Below are positions 1-7,946 of a DNA stretch of 64,000 bases, one piece after another (the stretch's first letter is position 1; each line of letters opens with the position of its first letter). A model generated the notes under the pieces. The model was not told where the DNA came from. It did no database searches and worked only from the letters and a program-made list of their open reading frames with translations. The translations under genes were made by a program, and so were the position numbers. Origin of the DNA: Chimaeribacter californicus (GTDB lineage Bacteria; Pseudomonadota; Gammaproteobacteria; Enterobacterales; Enterobacteriaceae); the NCBI RefSeq assembly GCF_002858675.1, contig NZ_PJZF01000003.1, positions 1-64,000 of the forward strand, in the 5' to 3' direction.

Positions 1-1
1 G

Positions 2-64
2 GGGTGAGTGGGGTGATTGGGGTGATTAGGGTGATTGGGGTGATTGGGGTGATTGGGGTGATTG
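2..64. repeat. 9-bp tandem repeat array, seven units
   Basis: Seven consecutive copies of a 9-bp unit, GGGTGATTG, start at position 2. The first copy reads GGGTGAGTG and the third ends in A instead of G; the rest are exact. The array may extend beyond the left edge of the window. A G-rich tandem array like this is prone to slippage and could vary in length between strains; no coding frame is evident across it. Confidence 0.9.
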
Positions 65-119
65 GGGGAATGTTTCGGTTGTTTATGTGCCGTTGTCTAC
101 CCTGATTGCTGAGCCTCAA

Positions 120-290
120 CCGAGCAGGGCGCGCCAGTGCGCTCGCCCTGCACCCGCGCACTTTCGGTGCCCTGGCTGAATCATTGCCCGCGTAGCGGGT
201 GCCCTCATTTCGCCTTCGGGCCTTCCGGGCCGGTACAGACACGCTCCCAGCGTGGCTGTACCTCTCGCACACATCCTTGTGTGCTCGCCC
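120..290. repeat. Cluster of short inverted repeats
   Basis: The stretch left of the 110-bp repeats is packed with hairpins. At 232-262 an interrupted stem pairs GGTACAG with CTGTACC and ACGCT with AGCGT. At 267-284 GCACACA pairs with TGTGTGC around a TCCT loop. Near 186 GCCCGC pairs with GCGGGT. This is typical of structured intergenic repeat elements; what transcribes it, if anything, is unknown. Confidence 0.6.
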
Positions 291-590
291 GGCCCTGCGG
301 CTCCACTCGGCAATGATTTTTACGCCCCCACCAGACTGCAAATTCTTAAGTATGTAAGGAAAAGGTAGGGGCGGATTTTCGCACATGTGATGTGCTCACC
401 CGGCCCTGCGGCTCCGCTCGGCAATGATTTTTACGCCCCCACCAGTCTACAAATTCTTAAGTATGTAAGGAAAAAGTAGAGGAGGTTTTGGGCTATTCTG
501 CCCGCTCGCCCGGCCCTGCGGCTCCATTCGGCAATGATTTTTACGCCCCCACCAGACTGCAACTCCTTGGGTATGTAAGGAAAAAGTAGA
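290..590. repeat. ~110-bp intergenic repeat, three copies plus a decayed fourth
   Basis: A block containing GGCCCTGCGGCTCC, then TCGGCAATGATTTTTACG, then CCCCCACCAG and AAGTATGTAAGGAAAA recurs with starts near 290, 401 and 511, a period of about 110 bp. A shortened fourth copy (CCGCTCCACTCGGCAATGA) begins near 631. The copies are nearly identical over about 80 bp and diverge in the spacer between them. No open frame is conserved among the copies, so this reads as non-coding repeat DNA rather than a gene family. Confidence 0.85.
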
Positions 591-828
591 GGGAGTTTCT
601 CTTTGCTGAAGGTACATTGACACTTACTCTTCCGCTCCACTCGGCAATGATGTTTACACCTTTCTCTGACTGTTTTTACCCCTTTCCCTGATGGCTGCTT
701 TTTGCCGTTCGCCGCTGTTCCCGCCATAAAGCCTGCGTTTTCCCTGCTTTTATCAGGCTTTCTCCGCATGTAAAGCCATAAACCTGTCATACCAATATGA
801 AAATGATTGTTGTGACTCTTAATTTTAT

Positions 829-844
829 TGTGAATTTAGTCACA
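829..844. promoter_or_regulatory. CRP-type binding site upstream of the gluconate dehydrogenase operon
   Basis: TGTGAATTTAGTCACA matches the CRP consensus core TGTGA-N6-TCACA exactly in both half-sites. It lies about 190 bp upstream of the first dehydrogenase gene. AT-rich sequence with possible -10 elements follows, for example TATTAT near 924. Catabolite control of a sugar-acid oxidising enzyme is plausible, but the promoter start is not established. Confidence 0.7.
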
Positions 845-1033
845 CAATTTGTTTCAATATTGTAAAGATTTCGCCGTTTTTTGTATGACTAAACCGGTTT
901 CTAAGCGGTAGACTGCGCAGAGTTATTATACCAATAGGTTGGGATGCAGCGCCTGTCGTGCCCGCTGCGCACCCGGCTTGAAAAGACCCTGTGCCTGAGG
1001 CGCTTTTCACTTCACCAGAGAAGGTTTAGAAAC

Positions 1034-1555
1034 ATGAAGGACGTTGTTCCGACCCGCCAGGTATCGCGGCGGATGTTCATTGGCGGGGCGCTGGCGGCGC
1101 TGTCGGTGCCGCTGGCCAGCTCCCTGCTGACCGGCAATGCCCTGGCGGCGCCCTCCCCCGTTTTGATGCAGGCAAAAGCCGATTTTATCCGCTTGTCACA
1201 CCTGCTGACGGGCCACCCGTCACTGGATGCATCCATGGCCGAACGCCTCTATCAGCATATGCTGACCCTCTACCCAGACTTCACCCAACAGGTGCGGGCG
1301 CTGGCGCAGTTCGTTGATGCCAACTCCCCTGGCGCGGATACCCTCCATCCGGCGCTGCTGCAACAACAACCGGCACTGGCCCCCCTCCCGGCCGCCATCC
1401 TCACCGCCTGGTATCTCGGCGTGGTCGGCACCGGCAAACAAGCCGTCTGCCTGGCCTATGAAAACGCCCTGATGAACCAGGCCGTGCGTGACCACCTCAC
1501 CCCTCCGAGCTATGCCTACGGCGCCTACGGCACCTGGGCGACAAAACCCCAATAA
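1034..1555 (+). CDS. Gluconate 2-dehydrogenase, small (gamma, subunit 3) component
   Basis: This 173-residue protein belongs to the gluconate-2-dehydrogenase subunit 3 family, the small partner of the FAD subunit encoded next. The start at 1034 is preceded by GAGAAGG and places a twin-arginine motif at residues 12-13 (SRRMFIGG) followed by an alanine- and leucine-rich hydrophobic stretch. That is a Tat signal; in this family the folded FAD subunit is thought to ride out to the periplasm attached to it. A longer frame starts at 944 but lacks a ribosome site and would bury the signal. The stop lies 8 bp before the FAD subunit start, so the three genes look like one operon. Confidence 0.88.
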   Translation: MKDVVPTRQVSRRMFIGGALAALSVPLASSLLTGNALAAPSPVLMQAKADFIRLSHLLTGHPSLDASMAERLYQHMLTLYPDFTQQVRALAQFVDANSPGADTLHPALLQQQPALAPLPAAILTAWYLGVVGTGKQAVCLAYENALMNQAVRDHLTPPSYAYGAYGTWATKPQ

Positions 1556-1563
1556 GGCAACCT

Positions 1564-3165
1564 ATGGCTGATAAACTCTCTGCGGACGTCGTGGTCATCG
1601 GGTCCGGCATCTGTGGCTCGCTGGTGGCGCACCGGCTGGCAAAACAAGGCATCTCGGTCATCATCCTCGAATCCGGCCCCCGGGTCGATCGCGGCACCAT
1701 TACCGCCAACTTCCGTAATTCACCGCGCAAAAAAGATTTCATGTCCCCCTATCCGTTCTCACCCTGGTCGCCGCACCCGGTCTACAAACCGGACGATAAC
1801 GGCTACCTGGTGCAGGCCGGGCCGCACCCCTACCCGGCGGAGTATATCCGTATGGTCGGCGGCACCAGCTGGCACTGGGCCGCGCAGGCCTGGCGCCTGA
1901 TGCCCAATGACTTCGACATCAAAACCCGTTACGGCGTCGGCCGCGACTGGCCGATCGCCTATGAAGACCTCGAGCCGTTCTATTATGAGGCCGAAGTGAA
2001 AATGGGTGTCTCCGGCGCACCCAATAACGGATCGCCGCGATCCAAACCCTTCCCGATGCCGCCGGTGGCGGAATCCTACCTGCAACAGCGCTTCCGCGAG
2101 CGGCTGGCACCGGAAGGTTACGAGGTGATCGTCAACACCACCGCGCGCAACAGCCGCAACTACGATGGCCGCCCGGCCTGCTGCGGCAATAACAACTGCA
2201 TGCCGATCTGCCCGATTGATGCCCAATACCACGGCGGCATCGCGGCGAACGCCGCCGAAGAGGCCGGGGCGACGCTTATCGCCAATGCGGTGGTCTACCG
2301 GCTGGAACATGATGACAAAGGGCGCATCGTGGCAGCCCACTACTACGATCCGGACAAACGCAGCACCCGCGTCACGGCAAAAAACTTCGTGCTGGCCGCC
2401 AACGGCATCGAAAGCCCGAAACTGCTGCTGCTCTCCGCCAGTGACACATACCCCAACGGGCTGGCCAACAGCTCCGGCACCGTCGGCCGCCACCTGATGG
2501 ACCACCCCAGCAACTCCCTGACCTTCTACACCGATGAGCCGCTGTGGCCGGGGCGCGGGCCGATGAGCCCGGCGTCGATCAACAGCCTGCGTGACGGGGA
2601 CTTCCGCCGCGAGCATGCGCCGTTCCGCATCGACATCTCGAACGCCTCGGCGGTGCAGTCGGTGACGGAGAGCCTGATCTCGGAAGGGGTGTACGGCATC
2701 GACCTGGACCGCCAGATCAACTACCGCGCCGCGCATCAGGTGAGCCTGAAAAACGTGATGGAGCAGTTGCCGGACTATAACAACCGCATCATCCTCAGCG
2801 ACCGCAAAGATGCGCTCGGCATCCCGACCCCGGCGGCGATCTACCAACTGGATGACTACATTGAGCGCGGTATGCAACGTTCCCTGGAAGAGTACACCCG
2901 CATCGCCAGGATCATGGGCGGCACCGGCCTGCGCTTCAGCAAACCCGGCGTCTACAGCAACAACCAGCACATCACCGGCACCCTGAGCATGGGACACGAT
3001 CCGCATGACTCGGTGGTGGACAGCTTCGGCCGTAGCCACGACCACGAAAACCTGTTCATCGCCAGCACCGGCGTGATGCCGACCTCGGCAACCGTGAACT
3101 CCACACTGACTGCGGTGGCGCTGGCGTTACGCACCGCTGACCACCTCGCGAAGACCGCCCTGTAA
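1564..3165 (+). CDS. Gluconate 2-dehydrogenase-type FAD (large) subunit, GMC oxidoreductase
   Basis: This 533-residue flavoprotein has an N-terminal dinucleotide fold (VVVIGSGICG, glycines at residues 13, 15 and 18) and a GMC-type C-terminal region ending in the ITGTLSMGHD block near residue 465. It is the catalytic subunit that oxidises a sugar acid, typically D-gluconate to 2-keto-D-gluconate, in the periplasm and passes electrons to the cytochrome subunit. It has no signal peptide of its own, consistent with export in complex with the Tat-signalled small subunit. A cysteine-rich segment (CCGNNNCMPICP, near residue 206) is visible and could hold an iron-sulphur centre, as reported for related dehydrogenases. 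Substrate cannot be read from sequence; sorbitol or ketogluconate are alternatives. Confidence 0.9.
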   Translation: MADKLSADVVVIGSGICGSLVAHRLAKQGISVIILESGPRVDRGTITANFRNSPRKKDFMSPYPFSPWSPHPVYKPDDNGYLVQAGPHPYPAEYIRMVGGTSWHWAAQAWRLMPNDFDIKTRYGVGRDWPIAYEDLEPFYYEAEVKMGVSGAPNNGSPRSKPFPMPPVAESYLQQRFRERLAPEGYEVIVNTTARNSRNYDGRPACCGNNNCMPICPIDAQYHGGIAANAAEEAGATLIANAVVYRLEHDDKGRIVAAHYYDPDKRSTRVTAKNFVLAANGIESPKLLLLSASDTYPNGLANSSGTVGRHLMDHPSNSLTFYTDEPLWPGRGPMSPASINSLRDGDFRREHAPFRIDISNASAVQSVTESLISEGVYGIDLDRQINYRAAHQVSLKNVMEQLPDYNNRIILSDRKDALGIPTPAAIYQLDDYIERGMQRSLEEYTRIARIMGGTGLRFSKPGVYSNNQHITGTLSMGHDPHDSVVDSFGRSHDHENLFIASTGVMPTSATVNSTLTAVALALRTADHLAKTAL

Positions 3166-3175
3166 GGAGGCATGG

Positions 3176-4573
3176 ATGACCCGATTTATTTCCCGCGCCC
3201 CGGTGCGGCGGCTGACGCGTCTGGCGCTGTTGCTAGGCGGCCTGCTGGCGGCCGGTGCGGCAGCAGCCGACACCCCGGCAGAGGCGCTGATCAAACAGGG
3301 CGAATATGTGGCGACGGCCGGTGACTGTGTGGCCTGCCACTCGGCGGCGGGCGGCAAGCCCTTTGCCGGTGGGCTGGCGATCGCGACCCCGCTCGGCACT
3401 ATTTTCTCCAGCAACATTACGCCGTCGAAAAGCCACGGCATCGGTGATTACAGCTACGCGCAGTTTGAGCGCGCGGTGCGCGGCGGCGTGCGTGCTGACG
3501 GTGCCCACCTCTACCCGGCGATGCCCTATACCGCCTATGCCGGGATCAGTGACGAGGATATGCACGCGCTCTACGCCTACTTTATGCAGGGCGTCGCACC
3601 GGTGGATCAGGATGCACCGCGCACCGCGCTGCCCTTCCCGTTCAACATCCGGCTGTCGATGGCCGCCTGGAACCTGCTGTTCCTGGACAAACACCCCTAC
3701 AAACCGGCTGCCGCTGCCAACGCGGAGGTGAACCGGGGTGCCTATCTGGCGGAGACACTGACCCACTGCTCCACCTGCCATACGCCGCGTAATGCGCTGA
3801 TGGCGGAAGAGAAAGGCAGCAACCTGGGGGGCAGTTCGCTCGGCACTTGGTTTGCGCCCAACATCACCTCCGACGCGCAAAGCGGCATCGGCGCGTGGCA
3901 GGTGGATGAACTGGCCCACTACCTGAAAACCGGCGTTGCCCCCGGCAAGGCACAGGCGGCCGGGCCAATGGCAGAAGCGATTGACCACAGCCTGAGCCAC
4001 CTCAGCGATGCGGATCTGCATGCCATTGCCGTCTGGCTGAAACAGACCCCGCCGGTGCATGACGCACAGGACACGCGCGCCGCGCACCAGTGGGGCGAGG
4101 CGGCAACCGGCGTTGATGCGCTACGCGGTGAGGCGCGCCCGGCCAACCCGGATGCCCTGAGCGGCCCGCAACTGTATGACGCCTACTGCGCCAGTTGCCA
4201 CCGGCCGGATGGCCGCGGCACGCCGGATGGCGGGCTGCCGCCTCTGCTGCATAACACCGCGCTGGGGCGCAACAACAGCGATAACCTGGTGATGGCGATC
4301 CTGCGCGGCGTGCAGCGTGAACCGGCGGCACAGGCGGTTAACATGCCGGCCTTCGCACCGCTGCTCTCCGATACGCAGGTCACCACCCTCAGCAATTATC
4401 TGCTGACGCAGTTCGGCAACCCGCAGATGCAGGTGACGCCGGAACGGGTCGCCCAGTTGCGTGCCGGGGGCACGCCGTCGCCGCTGCTGGCGGTGGCGCG
4501 CTACGGCATGGCCGCCGGTGGGGTGATCGTGCTGCTGCTCCTGCTGTGGGGGTGGCGTCGCCGCCAACGCTGA
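3176..4573 (+). CDS. Gluconate 2-dehydrogenase-type cytochrome c subunit (three haems)
   Basis: This 465-residue protein has three CXXCH haem c sites: CVACH at residue 51, CSTCH at about 198 and CASCH at about 338. That is the usual three-haem arrangement of the alcohol/gluconate dehydrogenase cytochrome subunit. An N-terminal Sec signal (hydrophobic residues 15-30 ending AAA-AD) and a C-terminal leucine-rich membrane anchor just before the final RRRQR place it on the periplasmic face of the inner membrane, where it feeds electrons to ubiquinone. The start follows a GGAGG-like site overlapping the end of the preceding gene by spacing. It is the last gene of the operon. Confidence 0.93.
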   Translation: MTRFISRAPVRRLTRLALLLGGLLAAGAAAADTPAEALIKQGEYVATAGDCVACHSAAGGKPFAGGLAIATPLGTIFSSNITPSKSHGIGDYSYAQFERAVRGGVRADGAHLYPAMPYTAYAGISDEDMHALYAYFMQGVAPVDQDAPRTALPFPFNIRLSMAAWNLLFLDKHPYKPAAAANAEVNRGAYLAETLTHCSTCHTPRNALMAEEKGSNLGGSSLGTWFAPNITSDAQSGIGAWQVDELAHYLKTGVAPGKAQAAGPMAEAIDHSLSHLSDADLHAIAVWLKQTPPVHDAQDTRAAHQWGEAATGVDALRGEARPANPDALSGPQLYDAYCASCHRPDGRGTPDGGLPPLLHNTALGRNNSDNLVMAILRGVQREPAAQAVNMPAFAPLLSDTQVTTLSNYLLTQFGNPQMQVTPERVAQLRAGGTPSPLLAVARYGMAAGGVIVLLLLLWGWRRRQR

Positions 4574-4583
4574 CCGGATATTC

Positions 4584-4613
4584 GCGGGGCCATTTTTGGC
4601 CCCGCTCTTTTTT
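4584..4613 (+). terminator. Rho-independent terminator of the dehydrogenase operon
   Basis: GCGGGGCCA pairs with TGGCCCCGC around a short T loop and is followed by CTCTTTTTTA. It lies 11 bp after the cytochrome stop codon. Confidence 0.9.
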
Positions 4614-4665
4614 ATGCGCCGGGAAAATTTTGCCCTCCGGTAAAAAATGATCCTAAACTGTTCTT

Positions 4666-5946
4666 ATGGATAAAGAAAAAGAACTCAAACGCAGTAAGCG
4701 CAATGCCCTGCTGCTGTTGCTGGCGGCGGCGGCCGTCTTCCTCATTACCCTGTTCCTGCCGCGCAATCTCTGGGTTGACGGCATCAAGGCCGTGTCAGAA
4801 GCCGCGATGGTGGGCGCACTGGCGGACTGGTTCGCGGTGGTGGCCCTGTTCCGCCGGGTGCCGTTGCCGTTGATTGGTGCCCATACCGCGGTCATCCCGC
4901 GCAATAAAAACAAAATTGCCGATAACCTGGCGCTGTTTGTGCAGGAAAAATTCCTGGATGCCAACTCGCTGGTCGGGCTGATCCGTAAATATGACCCGGC
5001 CACTATGCTTGCCGACTGGCTGAATAACCCGGCCAATACCGAACGGATGGCGCGTTACCTGGTGCGGGTGCTGCGCGGCCTGTTTGAAATGACCGACGAC
5101 GTGCGCATCCAGCGCTTCCTGAAAAAAGCGCTGTTTACCCTGATCGACAAAATCGACCTGACGGCCTCTGTCTCCACCCTGCTGGAAAGCATGACCAAAG
5201 AGGGGCGGCATCAGGAATTGCTCGACAGCGCCGTGACCCAACTGATCCGCACGCTGCAACAGCCCACCACCCGGGCCACCCTGTCACGCCAGATTGTGCG
5301 TTGGGTGAAACGCGAACACCCGATCAAAGAAAAAATCCTGCCCACCAGCTGGCTGGGCGAACATGGCGCTGACATGATTGCCGATGCGGTGGGCACCATT
5401 CTGGATGAAATCAGCGCGGATCGCGGCCACGCGCTGCGGGTGCGCTTTGATATGGCGGTGGAAAGTTTCATTGAGCGGCTGAAACACGACCCGTCGATGG
5501 CGCTGAAAGCCGAAGAGATCAAAAGTTACCTGAAACATGACGAAACGCTGAACACCTACGTTAAAGCGCTGTGGGGCGACCTGCGGGAGTGGATGCGTAA
5601 CGATCTGGACAAACCCGATTCGCTGCTCCAGCAAAAAATGCGTGATGCCGGGCGCTGGCTGGGCGAGACGCTGGCCCAGGATGCCACCCTGCGCGGCACG
5701 CTGAACCGCCAGCTTGAACAGGCCGCCGGGCGCATGGCCCCTGACTTCGCCGCCTTCCTGACCCAGCACATCAGCGATACGGTGAAAAGCTGGGATGAGG
5801 CGGAGATGTCACACCAGATTGAGCTGAACATCGGGAAAGACCTGCAATTTATCCGTATCAACGGCACCCTTGTGGGGGCATCTATCGGTTTACTGCTCTA
5901 CCTCTTCTCACTGCTGCCGCTGGTGGTGCCGCGCCTGTTGCAGTGA
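4666..5946 (+). CDS. yjiN: DUF445 inner-membrane protein YjiN
   Basis: This 426-residue protein has the same length as E. coli YjiN and matches it along its whole extent, for example AEAAMVGALADWFAVVALFRR-type sequence near residue 45 and LNIGKDLQFIRINGTLVG near the C-terminus. A membrane segment lies at residues 15-32 and another at the extreme C-terminus. The large middle part is helical and probably cytoplasmic or periplasmic. The molecular function of DUF445 proteins is not known. It stands alone between two terminator-like regions. Confidence 0.93.
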   Translation: MDKEKELKRSKRNALLLLLAAAAVFLITLFLPRNLWVDGIKAVSEAAMVGALADWFAVVALFRRVPLPLIGAHTAVIPRNKNKIADNLALFVQEKFLDANSLVGLIRKYDPATMLADWLNNPANTERMARYLVRVLRGLFEMTDDVRIQRFLKKALFTLIDKIDLTASVSTLLESMTKEGRHQELLDSAVTQLIRTLQQPTTRATLSRQIVRWVKREHPIKEKILPTSWLGEHGADMIADAVGTILDEISADRGHALRVRFDMAVESFIERLKHDPSMALKAEEIKSYLKHDETLNTYVKALWGDLREWMRNDLDKPDSLLQQKMRDAGRWLGETLAQDATLRGTLNRQLEQAAGRMAPDFAAFLTQHISDTVKSWDEAEMSHQIELNIGKDLQFIRINGTLVGASIGLLLYLFSLLPLVVPRLLQ

Positions 5947-5980
5947 TCGTTGCTGTCCGCTCGTCCCTATGCGATTGTCC

Positions 5981-6373
5981 CTATTCCGGCGTGTGGCAAC
6001 AGACGCAGAGTTTGTTGCCCTCCGGGCAGCGGAAATAGGCACCGTAGTAGTCCGGGTGATAATGCGGCCGTAACCCCGGCTCGCCTTCATCCTGCGCGCC
6101 CTGGGCTAACGCCAGGGCATAGACCTCATCCACCTGCGCCCGGCTGTTGGCCAGGAGTGCCGTCATCTGCCCGTTACCGGGTGAGGCCGGTTCACCATTG
6201 TGTGGGCGGCTTACCACCAGCAACGGCCGCGCGACCCCCGCCTGCTGCCACGCCGCGCACTGCGCCTGCTCATCACAAAATTTCAGTTGCAGACCGAGTA
6301 CCGGTAACAGCCGGTTATAGAACTGAAAAGCACGCGTGAAGTCATTCACACCGAGATAAAGATGGGAAAACAT
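5981..6373 (-). CDS. VOC-family (glyoxalase/bleomycin-resistance fold) protein
   Basis: This 130-residue single-domain protein starts MFSHLYLGVNDFTRAFQFY, the typical first strand and helix of the vicinal-oxygen-chelate fold, and ends in the matching PEGNKLCVCCH strand. Proteins of this type bind a divalent metal and act on diverse small molecules; substrate is not predictable here. The start has a CAGGAG site five bases upstream. It overlaps nothing and lies beside the gldA gene on the same strand, but a strong hairpin separates the two. Confidence 0.8.
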   Translation of the reverse strand: MFSHLYLGVNDFTRAFQFYNRLLPVLGLQLKFCDEQAQCAAWQQAGVARPLLVVSRPHNGEPASPGNGQMTALLANSRAQVDEVYALALAQGAQDEGEPGLRPHYHPDYYGAYFRCPEGNKLCVCCHTPE

Positions 6374-6408
6374 GCCGGCTCCTGATGCACGATATCAGTA
6401 ATGCATGA

Positions 6409-6435
6409 GGCCGGGCGGCAGAGTGCCGCCCGGCC
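6409..6435 (-). terminator. Strong hairpin after gldA
   Basis: A perfect 12-bp stem, GGCCGGGCGGCA with TGCCGCCCGGCC, closes over a three-base loop just past the gldA stop. There is no clear T-run, so it could be a processing or protective stem rather than a classical terminator. Confidence 0.6.
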
Positions 6436-6445
6436 GGGAAACGGC

Positions 6446-7543
6446 TTACTTCACCGTTTTACTGAAGGTGTCCACCGCCAGAATCGCGTGGGCCACATCT
6501 TCGGCGGAGAGGTGCGGGTTGAGGTTTTTCAGTGTGTCGCCGTCGCTGCCGGCCAACGCCCCGACCTTGACCAGATTCTCAAAGGTCTCGTTCTCCAGGT
6601 GCATTTCTGCCAGCGTGGTCGGCATCTTAATGGCGCGGTAGAAACGCACATAACGCGCGATCTCCTCATCCGGGCGCTGCTCCAGTACCATCTGGGTCAG
6701 GGTGCCGTAGGCCACTTTCTCCCCGTGCGTCAGGTGGTGAATGTCCCCCTGGATCGCGGTGAAGCCGTTATGGATGGCGTGCGCCCCGGCCAGCCCAGCA
6801 TTCTCAAAGCCCAGCCCGGAGAGCAGTGTGTTGGCTTCCACCACCGCCTCAACGGCCGGGGTCACCAGTTTCTGCTCCACCGCCTTGTAGGCGCTGTAAC
6901 CGTAGGTCAGCAGCGTTTTCTCACAGGCTTCGGCAATCGCCATCCCGGCGATGGTCGGGTCGCCGTCTACCATCGATTTGCTGTGGGAGCGCTTCACCGC
7001 CTGCGCCTCAACGTAAGTCGCCAGCCCGTCCGCGATGCCGGAGGCAAACAGGCGCGCCGGGGCCTGCGCACAAACGGCGGTATCCACCAGCACCAGATCC
7101 GGGTTTTTGTCATAGAAGCGGTAGCTGTCAAATACCCCTTCATCGGTGTAGATCACGGACAAGGCGCTGCACGGCGCATCCGTGGAGGCCACGGTCGGCA
7201 CAATCGCTACCGGCTGGTGCAGCTCGTCCGCCACCGCTTTGGCGGTGTCCAGGGTCTTCCCGCCGCCCAGCCCGACCACCACCGTGGTGCCGCCCTGTTT
7301 TGCCGCACCCGCCAGCCGGGAAATTTCATTGCTGGAGGCTTCGCCATTAAAGCGTTCAAACTGGTAACGGAGGTCCGCCTCACGCAGCGCCGCTTCCACC
7401 CGCTCGCCGATAATGCCCCAGACGATATCATCGGCAATCAGCAGCGCATTATTGCCGAGCGCAGGCAGGTAACGCCCCAGCTCATCAATTATGCCGCTGC
7501 CCTGAACATATTTCCGTGGTGATGAGAAGACAAATTTACTCAT
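6446..7543 (-). CDS. gldA: Glycerol dehydrogenase
   Basis: This 365-residue iron/zinc-type alcohol dehydrogenase closely follows E. coli GldA. Shared blocks include VVGLGGGKTLDTAKAVAD (NAD-binding glycines), STDAPCSALSVIYTDEG, and the metal-ligand region AHAIHNGFTAI...HGEKVAYGTL. It oxidises glycerol to dihydroxyacetone with NAD+ in the cytoplasm and can also act on related diols. The ATG at 7543 is chosen because AAGAGG lies eight bases upstream; a GTG nine bases earlier would overlap that site. A 37-bp near-perfect inverted repeat about 100 bp upstream is a candidate operator. Confidence 0.93.
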   Translation of the reverse strand: MSKFVFSSPRKYVQGSGIIDELGRYLPALGNNALLIADDIVWGIIGERVEAALREADLRYQFERFNGEASSNEISRLAGAAKQGGTTVVVGLGGGKTLDTAKAVADELHQPVAIVPTVASTDAPCSALSVIYTDEGVFDSYRFYDKNPDLVLVDTAVCAQAPARLFASGIADGLATYVEAQAVKRSHSKSMVDGDPTIAGMAIAEACEKTLLTYGYSAYKAVEQKLVTPAVEAVVEANTLLSGLGFENAGLAGAHAIHNGFTAIQGDIHHLTHGEKVAYGTLTQMVLEQRPDEEIARYVRFYRAIKMPTTLAEMHLENETFENLVKVGALAGSDGDTLKNLNPHLSAEDVAHAILAVDTFSKTVK

Positions 7544-7644
7544 GGTTTTCACCTCTTAATAGCGTCATTAGCCGGCCCGGATACATCAGGCCGGGAAGAT
7601 TACCGTCGTTACCGGAATAGCCTGCCAGAGGCATACACGATATA

Positions 7645-7681
7645 TGTGAATTTAGTGTTAATGCTTAACATTAAATTCACA
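7645..7681. promoter_or_regulatory. 37-bp inverted repeat upstream of gldA (candidate operator)
   Basis: Two 17-base arms, beginning TGTGAATTTAGT and ending AAATTCACA, are complementary with one mismatch and separated only by TGC. The element is centred about 120 bp upstream of gldA. The outer TGTGA and TCACA are far too widely spaced for a single CRP site, so a dimer or tetramer of another regulator is more likely. The rest of the gene-free stretch 7544-7898 shows nothing else I can support. Confidence 0.6.
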
Positions 7682-7897
7682 CAAACCTGGCCGTAGGCTG
7701 CTGATATTTCCGGCACCTGATAAAGCGTAGAGCATCATGCGCCGCCCTGCCGCCGCGTGGTAGCAGAAACCGCATGATTTGCAAAGGAAATCGCAAACCT
7801 CGCTGCAACGGCATGATAACGAAAATAAGAGGTTACGGATTTCAGCGACGCGGGGAAATAGGCATTGGCGGCGCAAACCGGGTTAATGCGCAGGCAA

Positions 7898-7923
7898 TAA
7901 AAAGCCCGCAATAGCGGGCTTTT
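7898..7923 (-). terminator. Rho-independent terminator of opgD
   Basis: AAAGCCCGC pairs with GCGGGCTTT around AATA. Read on the minus strand it lies just after opgD and is followed by a T-run. Confidence 0.9.
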
Positions 7924-7946
7924 GGGTCGCAGGACAAGGCGGGAAA

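Noticed and set aside
290-660. CRISPR array
   Set aside because: The repeat unit is about 110 bp with short, non-spacer-like intervals, and no cas gene is nearby.
1759-3045. 428-codon open frame on the minus strand opposite the FAD subunit
   Set aside because: It is a GC-rich shadow of a strongly conserved gene; its product is low-complexity and has no ribosome site or recognisable motif.
6401-7522. 373-codon frame on the plus strand opposite gldA
   Set aside because: gldA is unmistakable on the other strand; this translation is rich in Arg, His and Gly as expected from a shadow.
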